Shown here: piece by piece, positions 15,041 through 23,255 of the stretch
Position numbering within the stretch: the first letter of the stretch is position 1
Layout: each line of letters begins with the position of its first letter
Source: Acidobacteriota bacterium
GTDB lineage: Bacteria > Acidobacteriota > Terriglobia > Bryobacterales > Bryobacteraceae
DNA length: 47,711 bases
Reading direction: 5' to 3'
Assembly: GCA_026394015.1 (NCBI GenBank)
Contig: JAPKZA010000268.1
Span: 1 to 47,711, forward strand
Notes under the pieces: generated by a model
Told to the model about the DNA's origin: nothing
What the model saw: the letters and a program-made list of their open reading frames with translations, nothing else
The model's database searches: none
Translations under genes and position numbers: made by a program

Positions 15041-16492
15041 TTAGTGCGGAGCTAGTTCCTGGCGGAAGAGGAGAGCTCGATCTGCTTCCGCTCTATAGCG
15101 GTTGAGTTCGGCTTGTCGTTCGGTGGCATTCCAGCCGAGGAGTCTCGCCATAATGTCAGCGACTCGCGGGGCTTGGCTACGGCCTTGATCGTCGGCAAAG
15201 GCGGAGGGTTGGCGACGGAGGAGGAAGTCGGCGAGATGCCAGCAGTGTTCCAGGGCGATGGCTCGCTGGACGGTCTGATCGAGATCGAGGTTTTCGTGGT
15301 GGAGGGCTCCGGGCAGTAACTCTTTGTCAGTACGGCCGGGGGTTCGGTGGCCGAGTTTGGCGCAGGCGGCGTCGACGGCTTCTTCGGCGATGGCCCGGTA
15401 GCCGGTGATCTTTCCGCCGAGGACTGAAATGAGTCCGGGCTGGGTTTCCTCGATCTTGTGCATCCGGGAGACCGAAGAAGCGGAACCGTCCTGGCGTACC
15501 AGCGCTCGGACCCCGGCGTTAGAGGAGAAGATGGCGAGCTTGCGGACGTCGGGGAAGAAGGGCTCCACGGAGCGGAGGAGGTACTCGACGTCATCGCCGT
15601 CGGCGCGGACGGTGCTGGGGTCGGCGTCGAAGTCGGTATCGGTGGTTCCGATCCAGCATTGGCCGAGGAGGGGGATGACGAAGAAGAGGCGTCCGTCGAT
15701 GGGGGAGAACAGGACGCTGGCTTTGTGGTTCATCGGCTCACAGGTGATGTGAATCCCTTTGGTGGTGCGGAGGCGGGGTTTGGCGGGGCCGTGGGTTCGA
15801 TTCGAAACGCGGTCGAACCAGGCGCCGGTGGCGTTGAGGAAGACTTTGGCTTTGAGCTCTCCGGTCTCTCCGGTTTCGTTGGATTTGATTTGCAGGGCGA
15901 CGACGCGATCGCCTTCGCGGCGGGCGTCGACGACCTCGGTGTAGGAGGCGACGACGGCACCGTGGCTTTCGGCGTCGAGGATGTTTTCGAGGCAGAGCCG
16001 TTCGGGCATGGAGACCTGGGCATCGAAGTAGGCGGCGGCGCCTTGGAGGCCTTCGGGCCGAAGGGTGGGTTCTTCGGCGAGGGTTTCGGTGGCGTTCAAC
16101 ATGCGGTGGTTGGGGAGCGACTTGTCGTAGCTGAGCAGATCGTAGAGAGCCATGCCGACGCGCATTTTGAGGCGAAACCAGAGTGATGCGCCGTAGAAGG
16201 GGATCAGGAATTCGAGGGGTTTGACGAGGTGGGGGGCGATGCGGAGGAGGATTTCGCGTTCGCGGAGGTCCATGCGGACGAGGCCGAAATCGTACATTTC
16301 GAGGTAGCGGAGACCGCCGTGAATGAGCCGGGTGGAGCCGGAGGTGGTGCCGCTGCCGAAGTCGGCTTTTTCGACTAAGGCGACGGAGAGGCCGCGGAGG
16401 GCGGCGTCGCGAGCGATGCCGGCGCCGATGATGCCTCCTCCGATGACCGCGACGTCATAGCTTTGGTTAGTCAGCTTCCTGATCCCTTGCAT
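15041..16492 (-). CDS. glpD: Glycerol-3-phosphate dehydrogenase (FAD-dependent)
   Basis: Oxidises sn-glycerol 3-phosphate to dihydroxyacetone phosphate, passing electrons to the quinone pool at the membrane. The 483 residues begin with the FAD-binding Rossmann motif VAVIGGGIIGAGIARDAALR near residue 14, followed by the DAO-superfamily signature SGTTSGSTRLIHGGLRYLE. The substrate-binding region with FFVIPLLGQCWIGTTDTDF and the VLGGKITGYRAIAEEAVDA segment are typical of GlpD, as is the C-terminal helical extension. It is immediately downstream of rsmI (10-base gap) on the same strand; no glycerol kinase or facilitator gene is nearby. No obvious terminator lies between it and fliW, so read-through into the fliW-csrA genes is possible. 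Confidence 0.94.
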   Translation of the reverse strand: MQGIRKLTNQSYDVAVIGGGIIGAGIARDAALRGLSVALVEKADFGSGTTSGSTRLIHGGLRYLEMYDFGLVRMDLREREILLRIAPHLVKPLEFLIPFYGASLWFRLKMRVGMALYDLLSYDKSLPNHRMLNATETLAEEPTLRPEGLQGAAAYFDAQVSMPERLCLENILDAESHGAVVASYTEVVDARREGDRVVALQIKSNETGETGELKAKVFLNATGAWFDRVSNRTHGPAKPRLRTTKGIHITCEPMNHKASVLFSPIDGRLFFVIPLLGQCWIGTTDTDFDADPSTVRADGDDVEYLLRSVEPFFPDVRKLAIFSSNAGVRALVRQDGSASSVSRMHKIEETQPGLISVLGGKITGYRAIAEEAVDAACAKLGHRTPGRTDKELLPGALHHENLDLDQTVQRAIALEHCWHLADFLLRRQPSAFADDQGRSQAPRVADIMARLLGWNATERQAELNRYRAEADRALLFRQELAPH

Positions 16493-16502
16493 GCAGGCTT
16501 AA

Positions 16503-17321
16503 TTATCGCTCCATTTCGTCGTAGACCTCGCGTTTGGCGAGGCCGCGTTCTTTGGCCACCTGCTTGATGGCGTCCATGCGATCGACGCCGCTGCTGATGA
16601 GGCGCCGGACGGCTTCCTTGACGGGGACGACGAGACCGGTGGCGGCCTTTTCCCGAGAGATGAGGAGGGTGATTTCTCCCTTCTGCACGGCACGTTGGGC
16701 AAGGGTGGTTTTAACTTCCGAGACGCGACCGCGGAGGAACTCTTCATGGAGCTTGGTGAGTTCGCGGGCGACGACGATGGAGCGATCTCCGAGGACGGCT
16801 TCGATGTCGTCGAGAGATTCGAGGATGCGGTGGGGGGCTTCGTAGAAGACGAGCGTGGCTTCGACGGCGCCCCAGAGTTCGAGTGCCTTGCGCCGTTGCC
16901 CTTGTTTGGGGGGCAGGAAGCCGGCGTAGCAGAAGGCGTCGGTGGCGAGGCCGGAGCCGGCGAGGGCGGTGAGGACGGCGGAGGCGCCGGGGATGGGGAT
17001 GATGGTGATGCCGGCTTCGAGGGCGGCTTGGACGACGCGGTAGCCGGGGTCGGAGATCAGCGGAGTGCCGGCGTCGCTGACGACGGCGACGGATTGTCCG
17101 CCGAGAATTCGTTCGACCAGCTGGTTGGCGCGGGAGGTTTCGTTGTGCTCGTGGTAGCTGACCGAGGGGGTCGTGATTTCAAAATGGTCCAATAAACGTT
17201 GGGTGTGGCGGGTATCCTCACAGGCGATGACGTCGACTTCGCGCAGCAGCCGAATGCCGCGCAAGGTCATATCTTCTAGGTTGCCGATCGGCGTTGCAAT
17301 CAAATACAAGACTCCAGACAC
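16503..17321 (-). CDS. rsmI: 16S rRNA (cytidine-1402 2'-O)-methyltransferase
   Basis: Methylates the 2'-OH of C1402 in the decoding centre of 16S rRNA using S-adenosylmethionine. The 272 aa match RsmI closely: LYLIATPIGNLEDMTLRGIR at the N-terminus, then CEDTRHTQRLLDHF, then the SAM-binding VSDAGTPLISDPGYRVVQ and the IPGASAVLTALAGSGL block. The C-terminal RsmI-specific region (REVYDEMER) is present. The start codon is GTG at 17321. It reads divergently from the plus-strand gene at 17370 across a 48-base gap. In many bacteria this is a housekeeping gene beside unrelated neighbours. Confidence 0.96.
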   Translation of the reverse strand: MSGVLYLIATPIGNLEDMTLRGIRLLREVDVIACEDTRHTQRLLDHFEITTPSVSYHEHNETSRANQLVERILGGQSVAVVSDAGTPLISDPGYRVVQAALEAGITIIPIPGASAVLTALAGSGLATDAFCYAGFLPPKQGQRRKALELWGAVEATLVFYEAPHRILESLDDIEAVLGDRSIVVARELTKLHEEFLRGRVSEVKTTLAQRAVQKGEITLLISREKAATGLVVPVKEAVRRLISSGVDRMDAIKQVAKERGLAKREVYDEMER

Positions 17322-17369
17322 TTCCCTGACTATACTTGAAGAGATTTACCCTGTGAGGAGCTGACACAC

Positions 17370-18512
17370 TTGAACCCCGGATTGGATACCGTCCCTAAAG
17401 CGCCCTACTACTCCTGGCAACCGCCCCAAAAGCCGATTGCGATCCAATTGCAGTTCGATGTTGTGGATCGAATGATCCTGGAGGTGATGAAGGGATTCGG
17501 TGCGGTGCCGCGTCGTGGAGCGGAAGTGGGCGGGTTTCTGTTGGGTACGCGCGGCCAGATGGGCGACCAGTTGGTGGTGCAGATTCTTGATTTTGCGCCG
17601 GTGGCTTGTGAACACGCGCAGGGTCCGTCCTTCTTGCTGTCGGCCAACGACTTGGCGAATTGGAGTGAGACGATCCAGCGGTTGCAAGCGGGTCCGACGC
17701 AGATCGTGGGCTACTATCGCAGCCATACGCGGGACGGTTTGCATTTGGCGGCGGAAGACCTTTCGTTGCTGGACGAGTATTTTCCGGAGCGGGATTTGGT
17801 GTCGTTGATTGTGAAGCCTTACGCGACGAGGGCGAGTATGGCGGGTTTTTTCTTTTTTGAAGGCGGGTCGATCCACAGCGAATCGTCGTATTTGGAATTT
17901 CCGTTTCGACGGAAGGAATTAGGGGGCGGGGTTTCGAGTGTTGACCGGCAGGCGGCGGCGGCGCGGTTTGGTCAGAATCGGGCACCGATGGGCGGGGCGG
18001 TGGAGCCGAGCGCACGACCCGTTGCGGAATCTCGGGTGGGTCCGGGGCCGGGATCGCTGCCGCCGATTGAGCCGGGTGTTTCCAAGGAAGCACCGGTGCT
18101 GCCGCCGAAAGGTAAGGGCGTACGGAGTGGATGGGTTTGGATTCCCCTGTCGTTTATCTTTATGTTGCTGGGGGTGATTTTGGGGTTCCAGATTGCGATT
18201 AGCATGCGGCCGCGGACGCCGGCGAATCCCTATCTCGAGGCTTGGAATTTGGCGTTGGGGGTGCAGCGGTTGGAGGATCGGTTGGTGGTGAGCTGGGATC
18301 GGACGGCACCGGCGGTGCGGAATGCGAACCGGGGGGTGATGACGATTTTGGCCGGCGATGACAGCCGCCGGATTGAGCTCAGCTTCAACGACTTACAGGC
18401 CGGGCAGTTGATCTACCGGAGTTCGCCATCGACGGTGATTTTTCGGTTGGAAGTGTTTCCGAAAGACCGGACGAGCGTGGCCGAGACGTTGGAGTATCGT
18501 CAACCGCGGTAG
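17370..18512 (+). CDS. Membrane protein with degenerate JAMM/MPN-like domain
   Basis: The N-terminal half resembles the JAB/MPN fold: EVGGFLLG at 52-59 and GYYRSH at 114-119 followed by LHLAAED ending at D130. In an active JAMM metalloprotease the second block reads H-x-H-x7-S-x2-D. Here the first His is Arg117, the second is His119, the Ser is Ala127 and only Asp130 remains, so zinc-dependent cleavage is unlikely. After a Pro/Gly-rich linker a single membrane helix (IPLSFIFMLLGVILGFQIAI, about 258-277) leads to a roughly 100-residue C-terminal beta-rich domain. The start is TTG, chosen for the GAGGAG nine bases upstream and because no nearer ATG keeps the domain. Function is unknown. The stop lies inside the end of the opposing ketosynthase gene (13-base overlap). 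Confidence 0.75.
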   Translation: MNPGLDTVPKAPYYSWQPPQKPIAIQLQFDVVDRMILEVMKGFGAVPRRGAEVGGFLLGTRGQMGDQLVVQILDFAPVACEHAQGPSFLLSANDLANWSETIQRLQAGPTQIVGYYRSHTRDGLHLAAEDLSLLDEYFPERDLVSLIVKPYATRASMAGFFFFEGGSIHSESSYLEFPFRRKELGGGVSSVDRQAAAARFGQNRAPMGGAVEPSARPVAESRVGPGPGSLPPIEPGVSKEAPVLPPKGKGVRSGWVWIPLSFIFMLLGVILGFQIAISMRPRTPANPYLEAWNLALGVQRLEDRLVVSWDRTAPAVRNANRGVMTILAGDDSRRIELSFNDLQAGQLIYRSSPSTVIFRLEVFPKDRTSVAETLEYRQPR

Positions 18513-19723
18513 GCGCGGAAGAGGAGTACGGCGTTGAGTCCTCCGAAGGCGAAGGAGTTCGAAATGGCGTACTCGGCGTTACAGGCTTCGGGAGCGAGGA
18601 TGAGGGGCAGGTCGCAATCGGGGTCGAGGCCCAGATAGTTGGCGATGGGCGGCGCTTCGCGGCGGCCGAGGGTTAGGGTGGCGGCGACGGCTTCGAGGGC
18701 TCCCGCGGCGCCCAGGGTGTGGCCGTGGAGGGATTTGGTGGAGGTGACCCTGGCGTGGTCGGCTTGGGCACCAAGGACGCGGCGGATGGCGGCGGTTTCC
18801 ACCGGATCGTTGGCGGGGGTGCCGGTGCCGTGGGCGTTGATATGGCCGATGGCGGCCGCGTCGATGCGACCGTCTTCGAGGGCTCGCCGGATGGCGAGGG
18901 CGGGACCTTCGACCGTGGGTTGGGTGACGTGGTGGGCGTCCGCGCTCATGCCGAAGCCGGCGATTTCTCCGAGGATGACAGCACCGCGGGCTTGGGCTCG
19001 TTCTTCGGATTCGAGGACGAGCATGGCGGCGCCTTCGCCCAGGACGAGGCCTTTGCGATCCTTCGAAAATGGTCGGCAGGTGTCGGGACTGACGACGCGG
19101 AGGGCCTCCCACGCCTTCATGGACCCGGGGGTTAAGGGCGCTTCGCAGCCGCCGGTAACGGCGAGATCGCAGATGCCGGAGCGGACGAGCCAGAAGGCCT
19201 GGCCGATGGCGTGGTTGGCGGAGGAGCAGGCGGTGGAGACCGTATAGGACGGGCCTTGAAGGCCGAACTCCATGGCGATCCAACTGGTTCCGGCGTTGGC
19301 CATGAGACGGGGGATGGTCATGGGATGGACGCGGGCGCGCTTGCCGGGGTTGGCATAGATTTCGCGGAAGCCTTCGTCCTCGCTGGTTTTTCCGCCGTAG
19401 CAGGAACCGGTGACGACGGCGGTTCGTTCGCGTTCGGCGTCGGACCACTGGGGGTTGGCCTGGCGGACGGCCTCGCGAGCGGCGACGACGGCGAGTTGGG
19501 CAAAGCGGTCGAGGGGGATGAGTTGCTTGTCTTCGAAGTGTTCGGTGGGCACGAACCCATGAATCTCGGCGCCGTTTTGGAAACGCACGTCGCTCATGTC
19601 TAGGTTGCGAATGGGACCGATGGCGGATTCGCCGAGGCGAGCTTTGGCCCAGAACGACTCGACATCGGGGCCGAGCGGGGAGATGCAACCGAGTCCGGTG
19701 ATGACTACGCGGCGGTGGCTCAC
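18500..19723 (-). CDS. fabF: FabF-type beta-ketoacyl-ACP synthase
   Basis: Condenses malonyl-ACP with an acyl chain in fatty-acid or related chain elongation. The 407-residue protein has the full thiolase-fold triad: nucleophilic Cys in TVSTACSSANHAIGQ, His in INAHGTGTPANDPVE and His in STKSLHGHTLGAAGALEA. The N-terminal VVITGLGCISPLGPDVESFW and C-terminal YAISNSFAFGGLNAVLLF are standard. The GTG start overlaps the stop of the ACP gene by 4 bases (GTGA), so carrier and synthase are coupled. Linkage to a deacetylase gene rather than to fabD, fabG or plsX suggests a specialised pathway, not the main fatty-acid cluster; that is inference. Confidence 0.93.
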   Translation of the reverse strand: MSHRRVVITGLGCISPLGPDVESFWAKARLGESAIGPIRNLDMSDVRFQNGAEIHGFVPTEHFEDKQLIPLDRFAQLAVVAAREAVRQANPQWSDAERERTAVVTGSCYGGKTSEDEGFREIYANPGKRARVHPMTIPRLMANAGTSWIAMEFGLQGPSYTVSTACSSANHAIGQAFWLVRSGICDLAVTGGCEAPLTPGSMKAWEALRVVSPDTCRPFSKDRKGLVLGEGAAMLVLESEERAQARGAVILGEIAGFGMSADAHHVTQPTVEGPALAIRRALEDGRIDAAAIGHINAHGTGTPANDPVETAAIRRVLGAQADHARVTSTKSLHGHTLGAAGALEAVAATLTLGRREAPPIANYLGLDPDCDLPLILAPEACNAEYAISNSFAFGGLNAVLLFRAYRG

Positions 19724-19968
19724 GCGGTTTTCAGGGCAACTAGTTTTTCTACGCCCTCGGCGAGTTCTTTGATGCCGCGGACTTCGCGCGCGGCTTCGTC
19801 GGGAATGTTGATCTCAAATTCCGTTTCGAGGTGAAAGAGCAGCTGAATCCCGTCGAGAGAGTCGATGGCGAGTTCTGCGAACGTCGACTCGGCCGTGATT
19901 TTCTCGATGGGAAGCTTCTGGGCTTCGGCAACTACTTTGATGACCCTTTGCAGGATGTCGTCCGACAT
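19720..19968 (-). CDS. acpP: Acyl carrier protein
   Basis: An 82-residue acidic four-helix carrier with the phosphopantetheine attachment Ser in AIDSLDGIQL (Ser37). The order of helices is typical (DDILQRVIKVVAEAQ, then STFAELAIDSLDGIQLLFHL, then a terminal EGVEKLVAL helix). I took the ATG at 19968 (MSDDILQ); another ATG at 19980 would add four residues. The frame is open further upstream but the extra part is antisense-like Arg/Pro-rich sequence, not protein. It lies 35 bases downstream of the deacetylase gene and overlaps fabF by 4 bases, so it probably serves that synthase. Confidence 0.93.
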   Translation of the reverse strand: MSDDILQRVIKVVAEAQKLPIEKITAESTFAELAIDSLDGIQLLFHLETEFEINIPDEAAREVRGIKELAEGVEKLVALKTA

Positions 19969-20003
19969 GCTTTCCAGCATCGCAAAGTTCGGGGCGCTAT
20001 GCA

Positions 20004-20690
20004 CTATAGCAACTGACTGAGGGGAAGAATGGCCCAGCCGTTGGCGCGGAGTTGGAGCAGGATTTGGGCTACGGCGGCGACGGTGGGGTCGATGTTTGGA
20101 TTCGCGGCGGTGCCTCGGCCGTCGTGGAGGCAGATGATCGCTCCGTTTTCGGTGGCGCGGTTGACCCGATGGGCGATTTCGACGGCGGGGAGTTTCCAGT
20201 CTCTGCCGAGGCAGGTCCACATGGCACCTTGAAGGCCGAACTCGGCTTGGACCTGGCCGAGGCCCCACCAGCGGACGCCGAAGGGGGCGCGGAACCATTG
20301 GGGCGGGTTTCCGTGAACGTCGGTCAGCAGTTGCTGGGTGCGGCCGATTTCGTCGCGCATGGTGGCTTGGGAGGCGAAATCGAGGCGGCGGTGGGACCAG
20401 GTGTGATTGCCGATTTCGTGGCCGGCGACGGAGACGGCGCGGGCGAGACCGGGGTGGCGTTCGACGTTCTGGCCGCATTGAAAGAACGTCGCGGTGGCAT
20501 CGGCTTCGGCCAGGAGTTTCAGGATGGCGGCGGTGCCGGGGGAAGGGCCATCGTCGAAGGTGAGGGCGACGGCCTTGTGGGTTCGTTTTCCGCGCCAGAC
20601 GCTGGGGGCGAAGAGTTGGGAGGAGCGTCCGCGGACGGCCCAGGCGGCGGTGCCCAGGGCGGCGACGGCTCCGCCGATTGCGGCGATCAT
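20004..20690 (-). CDS. NodB-type polysaccharide deacetylase
   Basis: Metal-dependent removal of N- or O-acetyl groups from a sugar or polymer (carbohydrate esterase family 4). The 228-residue protein has a short N-terminal membrane helix (MIAAIGGAVAALGTAAWAV) followed by the CE4 motifs: TFDDGPSPGT (catalytic and metal-binding Asp pair), EIGNHTWSH (metal His pair) and RAPFG (motif 3). CLHDG near the C-terminus is the usual later motif with the catalytic His. The start ATG overlaps the stop of the enolase-family gene by 4 bases (ATGA). It probably acts at the outer face of the inner membrane; the substrate cannot be told from the sequence. Confidence 0.92.
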   Translation of the reverse strand: MIAAIGGAVAALGTAAWAVRGRSSQLFAPSVWRGKRTHKAVALTFDDGPSPGTAAILKLLAEADATATFFQCGQNVERHPGLARAVSVAGHEIGNHTWSHRRLDFASQATMRDEIGRTQQLLTDVHGNPPQWFRAPFGVRWWGLGQVQAEFGLQGAMWTCLGRDWKLPAVEIAHRVNRATENGAIICLHDGRGTAANPNIDPTVAAVAQILLQLRANGWAILPLSQLL

Positions 20691-21925
20691 CGGTCGAGGC
20701 CGGTGACGGCGTGGTCGCCGGTCACCGCGAAGCGGCCTGGCGGAGAGAGCAGGGTGAAGTACGACCAGGGGCCCGGGATCCACGGGAAGTTTTCGATGAC
20801 GCGTTCGTCGATGTCCACGCCGAGGCCAGGGGAGTGGGGAACGACGAGTTCGCCGGCCTCAATGATGAGGGGTTCGCGGAGCATTTCGGTCGCCAGGGGG
20901 AACTCGTACATGAACTGGCGGCCGGGTTGGGAGTAGAGCGGGTATTCGAGCCATTCGACGACCTGTTCGGGCCAGCAGACGCCGAGTTGGGCGGCGGCGA
21001 CGAGTTCGAGGTCGCTGCCCCAGGCGTGGAAGGCGAAGCGGAGGCCTTCGTGTTCGACGGCGTCGAAGATGCGGCGGCCGAGGGCGTAGCCGCCCTGGCA
21101 GACAACGTCCATTTGCACGTAGTCGACGCAGCCGCCTTCGATGAGGTCGAGGAAACCGTCTTGCGATGGCTCGTGTTCGCCGCTGGCGACGGGTACCAGG
21201 CCGGCGTCGCGGAGTTTTCGATAGGCGGGGTGGTCGGCGGGGGGCAGGGGTTCTTCGAGCCAGGTGAGCTCGTAGTCGGCCATCTGTTCGGCAACGCGGT
21301 GAATCGTCTCGGGGGAATAGGAGCGGTCACCCATACGCCACCAGGCGTGGGCGTCGACCATCAGCCCGAACTCGGGCGAGGTGGCGGCGCGCATGGCCTT
21401 GACGGCGGCGACGTCAGCTTCGGGGCCGGCGGCGGGGCGCATTTTGTACGCGGGGAAGCCGAGTTGCTGGCACAGAGCGGCTTCGGCGGCGTAGCCTTCG
21501 GGGGACTGGTACATGCCGGCGGAGCCGTAGCATTTGATGCGATCGCGAATGCGGCCGCCGAGGAGTTCAGAGACCGGCACGCCTTGGGCTTTGCCGAGAA
21601 GATCGTAGAGGGCGACTTCGACGGTGCCGTACAGTTTGGCGGTGAGCGGGTCGGGATGGAGCGATTGCTGGAACTGGACGCGGAGGGCGTCGATGTCGCC
21701 GAGCAGGCGGCCAACCAGCCAGGCGGCGATGGTCGTGTTAATTCGATGGCCGGCGTCTTCGCTGCCGGGTCCGGGGCCGTAGCCGACGAGGCCGTTTTCG
21801 GTCTCGACGCGGATGAGCATCGCGTCGCGCTTTAGAATCTGCCGCGAGCCGCCGTGGAACGAAAGCTCGATCGGCTGGGGGAACACATAAGAGAGAAGGT
21901 GCGCTTGCACCGAACGAATCCGCAT
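20687..21925 (-). CDS. Mandelate racemase/muconate-lactonising (enolase superfamily) enzyme
   Basis: A 412-residue enolase-superfamily enzyme, which abstracts a proton next to a carboxylate, typically in sugar-acid dehydration or racemisation. The metal ligands are visible as Asp in MVDAHAWW, Glu in WLEEPLPP and Glu in SGEHEP. The C-terminal HAWG supplies a likely catalytic His, and an N-terminal capping domain carries IELSFHGGSRQILKRDAM. These features suggest a sugar-acid dehydratase, but the substrate is not identifiable. The frame is open back to 21970, yet that start lies inside a terminator hairpin, so I used ATG at 21925 (MRIRSVQAH). No good ribosome-binding site is visible. It heads the unit that continues into the deacetylase, ACP and ketosynthase genes. 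Confidence 0.87.
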   Translation of the reverse strand: MRIRSVQAHLLSYVFPQPIELSFHGGSRQILKRDAMLIRVETENGLVGYGPGPGSEDAGHRINTTIAAWLVGRLLGDIDALRVQFQQSLHPDPLTAKLYGTVEVALYDLLGKAQGVPVSELLGGRIRDRIKCYGSAGMYQSPEGYAAEAALCQQLGFPAYKMRPAAGPEADVAAVKAMRAATSPEFGLMVDAHAWWRMGDRSYSPETIHRVAEQMADYELTWLEEPLPPADHPAYRKLRDAGLVPVASGEHEPSQDGFLDLIEGGCVDYVQMDVVCQGGYALGRRIFDAVEHEGLRFAFHAWGSDLELVAAAQLGVCWPEQVVEWLEYPLYSQPGRQFMYEFPLATEMLREPLIIEAGELVVPHSPGLGVDIDERVIENFPWIPGPWSYFTLLSPPGRFAVTGDHAVTGLDR

Positions 21926-21949
21926 ACGTGTATCAGAATAGCTGAATTC

Positions 21950-21984
21950 AAAAAAATGGCCGGGCGTCATGACGACGCCCGGCC
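21950..21984 (-). terminator. Rho-independent terminator of the molybdopterin-binding gene
   Basis: A perfect 11-bp stem (arm GGCCGGGCGTC, 21958-21968 with 21974-21984) and a 5-base loop, followed on the minus strand by A and then seven T. It lies 55 bases after the stop at 22040 and ends transcription before the enolase-family gene. Confidence 0.95.
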
Positions 21985-22039
21985 TTCTACTAAACCAGAA
22001 GCCTATCGGAGGTCAGGCTCATGGGTCGGAGGAGAACTA

Positions 22040-23011
22040 CTAACCTAAGAGACCGCCATGGCCCAAACCAGCGATCTCCCAGCCGGAGATGCGGTACTTG
22101 GCCAAAAGGGCGGGCAAAATAAGGTCGACGACGTTCATCTTAGCGGAGCGGAAGCAGCCCGGGGCAGAAATAATCGGAATTTCATCTTTATAGCCCATCA
22201 GGAGCAGGCTACCGGGTTCCACCGGGGCGAGAAAGCGTTCGAGGTGGCAGCCGATGCGGGCCATGGCGCGCCCGACGACGTCTTCCGGGCCGGCTGGAGC
22301 GGTGGTGGAAGCGACCAGGATGACGGATGGCTTGGCGCGGATGAGATGTTGGAGAGCGCGGGCGACGGAGGCTTCTTCTTCGATGGCGCTGAGGACAAAG
22401 TTGGAAGTGGCGCGGAACTTGTCGAGGCGCTGGCGCATGACATTTTCAAAAAGCTGACGGGCGCGGTCGCCGGCCACGGGGTCCGTATAAAGGACGGCGG
22501 CCTGAGGATCCTGCATGGCACGGGCCTGCAGAATCGGGCCGCGCTCCCGAAGGATGGAGGTGACGGCTTCGAGTTCCGGGGCGGCGACGGCAAACGGGGT
22601 AGATTTTACCGTTGCAACGCGCTGGCCGGCGACGGCGAAGCTGAAATTGGTCAAGGTGGCGATGACGATGGAGGCGGTGCAGTTGATTTGCTTCAGGAGT
22701 TCGTCGTCAACGAGCAGACAACAATCCTGTGTGGCGAAAAGGTTGGCGCGTCCGCCGGCGGCGGGCCGAATTTCAAGGGCACCGCAACCGATGGCCGCCG
22801 CGACTTGCATTACCGCCTCGTCTTCGGTGACTTCGCCTTCGTCCAAAGAGGTAACCCAGACCTCGGCCATACCCTCGGTTTCGAGCAAGCGGACATCCTC
22901 CTCATTCAGGACGTGTCCTTTCGCGAGGAGCTTTTTGCCGCCGGGTCGAAAAATGGTGCAGCAGAGAATGCGTCCGGTGGACTCGCGGACATCGACGGTC
23001 AGAGCCTTCAT
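22040..23011 (-). CDS. Stand-alone molybdopterin-binding protein (MoCF_biosynth-like)
   Basis: A 323-residue protein resembling stand-alone molybdopterin-binding proteins related to the MoeA/MogA fold. Supporting segments are the N-terminal GHVLNEEDVRLLETEGMAEV, the EDEAVMQVAAAIG block, the central ATVKSTPFAV, then ILVASTTAPAGPEDVVGRAM and the C-terminal ISAPGCFRSAKMNVVDLIL with EIAGLGHGGLLG. Relatives occur with molybdenum-hydroxylase maturation genes, but no such gene is present here, so the partner enzyme is unknown. ATG at 23011 (MKALTVDV) has AAAGAGG upstream and was preferred over a TTG at 23110 lying in the AT-rich promoter region. It is monocistronic, with a strong terminator downstream. 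Confidence 0.8.
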   Translation of the reverse strand: MKALTVDVRESTGRILCCTIFRPGGKKLLAKGHVLNEEDVRLLETEGMAEVWVTSLDEGEVTEDEAVMQVAAAIGCGALEIRPAAGGRANLFATQDCCLLVDDELLKQINCTASIVIATLTNFSFAVAGQRVATVKSTPFAVAAPELEAVTSILRERGPILQARAMQDPQAAVLYTDPVAGDRARQLFENVMRQRLDKFRATSNFVLSAIEEEASVARALQHLIRAKPSVILVASTTAPAGPEDVVGRAMARIGCHLERFLAPVEPGSLLLMGYKDEIPIISAPGCFRSAKMNVVDLILPALLAKYRISGWEIAGLGHGGLLG

Positions 23012-23255
23012 ACTTGCCTCTTTAAATCTGAAAAATCCGAATCTGAATTTATATACAGATGGGATACTTTGTTGCTGATTATACAGATAGGTGGCTTTTG
23101 TGGTACACAAGTTCTCTTATTAATTTTGGTTAATTTTTAGGGCGCTGCGGTTGACAAATGACAGACAACGTCGGACATGATCCAGGACGAAGTAGTACTA
23201 TACCTCCTGATTCTGTTGCAAGGATTCCACTTAGCCGCCAGTACTATTCCGTAGA
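23012..23255 (-). promoter_or_regulatory. AT-rich promoter region of the molybdopterin-binding gene
   Basis: This stretch has no gene. On the minus strand it contains two direct repeats, ATCTGTATAATC and ATCTGTATATAAA, about 25 bases apart, of which the first includes a TATAAT -10 element. Just upstream is the interrupted inverted repeat TTGTG-TAC-CACAA. A convincing -35 element at 17 bases is not visible. Low GC here contrasts with its surroundings and marks a regulated promoter. The distal half holds nothing I recognise. Confidence 0.4.

Noticed and set aside
19969-20478. N-terminal extension of the ACP frame to 252 residues
   Set aside because: The extension is Arg/Pro-rich and overlaps the deacetylase gene on the same strand; the ACP fold begins at the ATG at 19968.
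20678-21835. A 385-codon plus-strand open frame opposite the enolase-family gene
   Set aside because: Gly/Glu/Ala/Val-rich shadow frame without a ribosome-binding site; the minus strand carries the metal-ligand motifs.
21926-21970. Start of the enolase-family gene at 21970
   Set aside because: That start codon lies inside the terminator hairpin of the preceding gene, and the added residues are not typical of the family.
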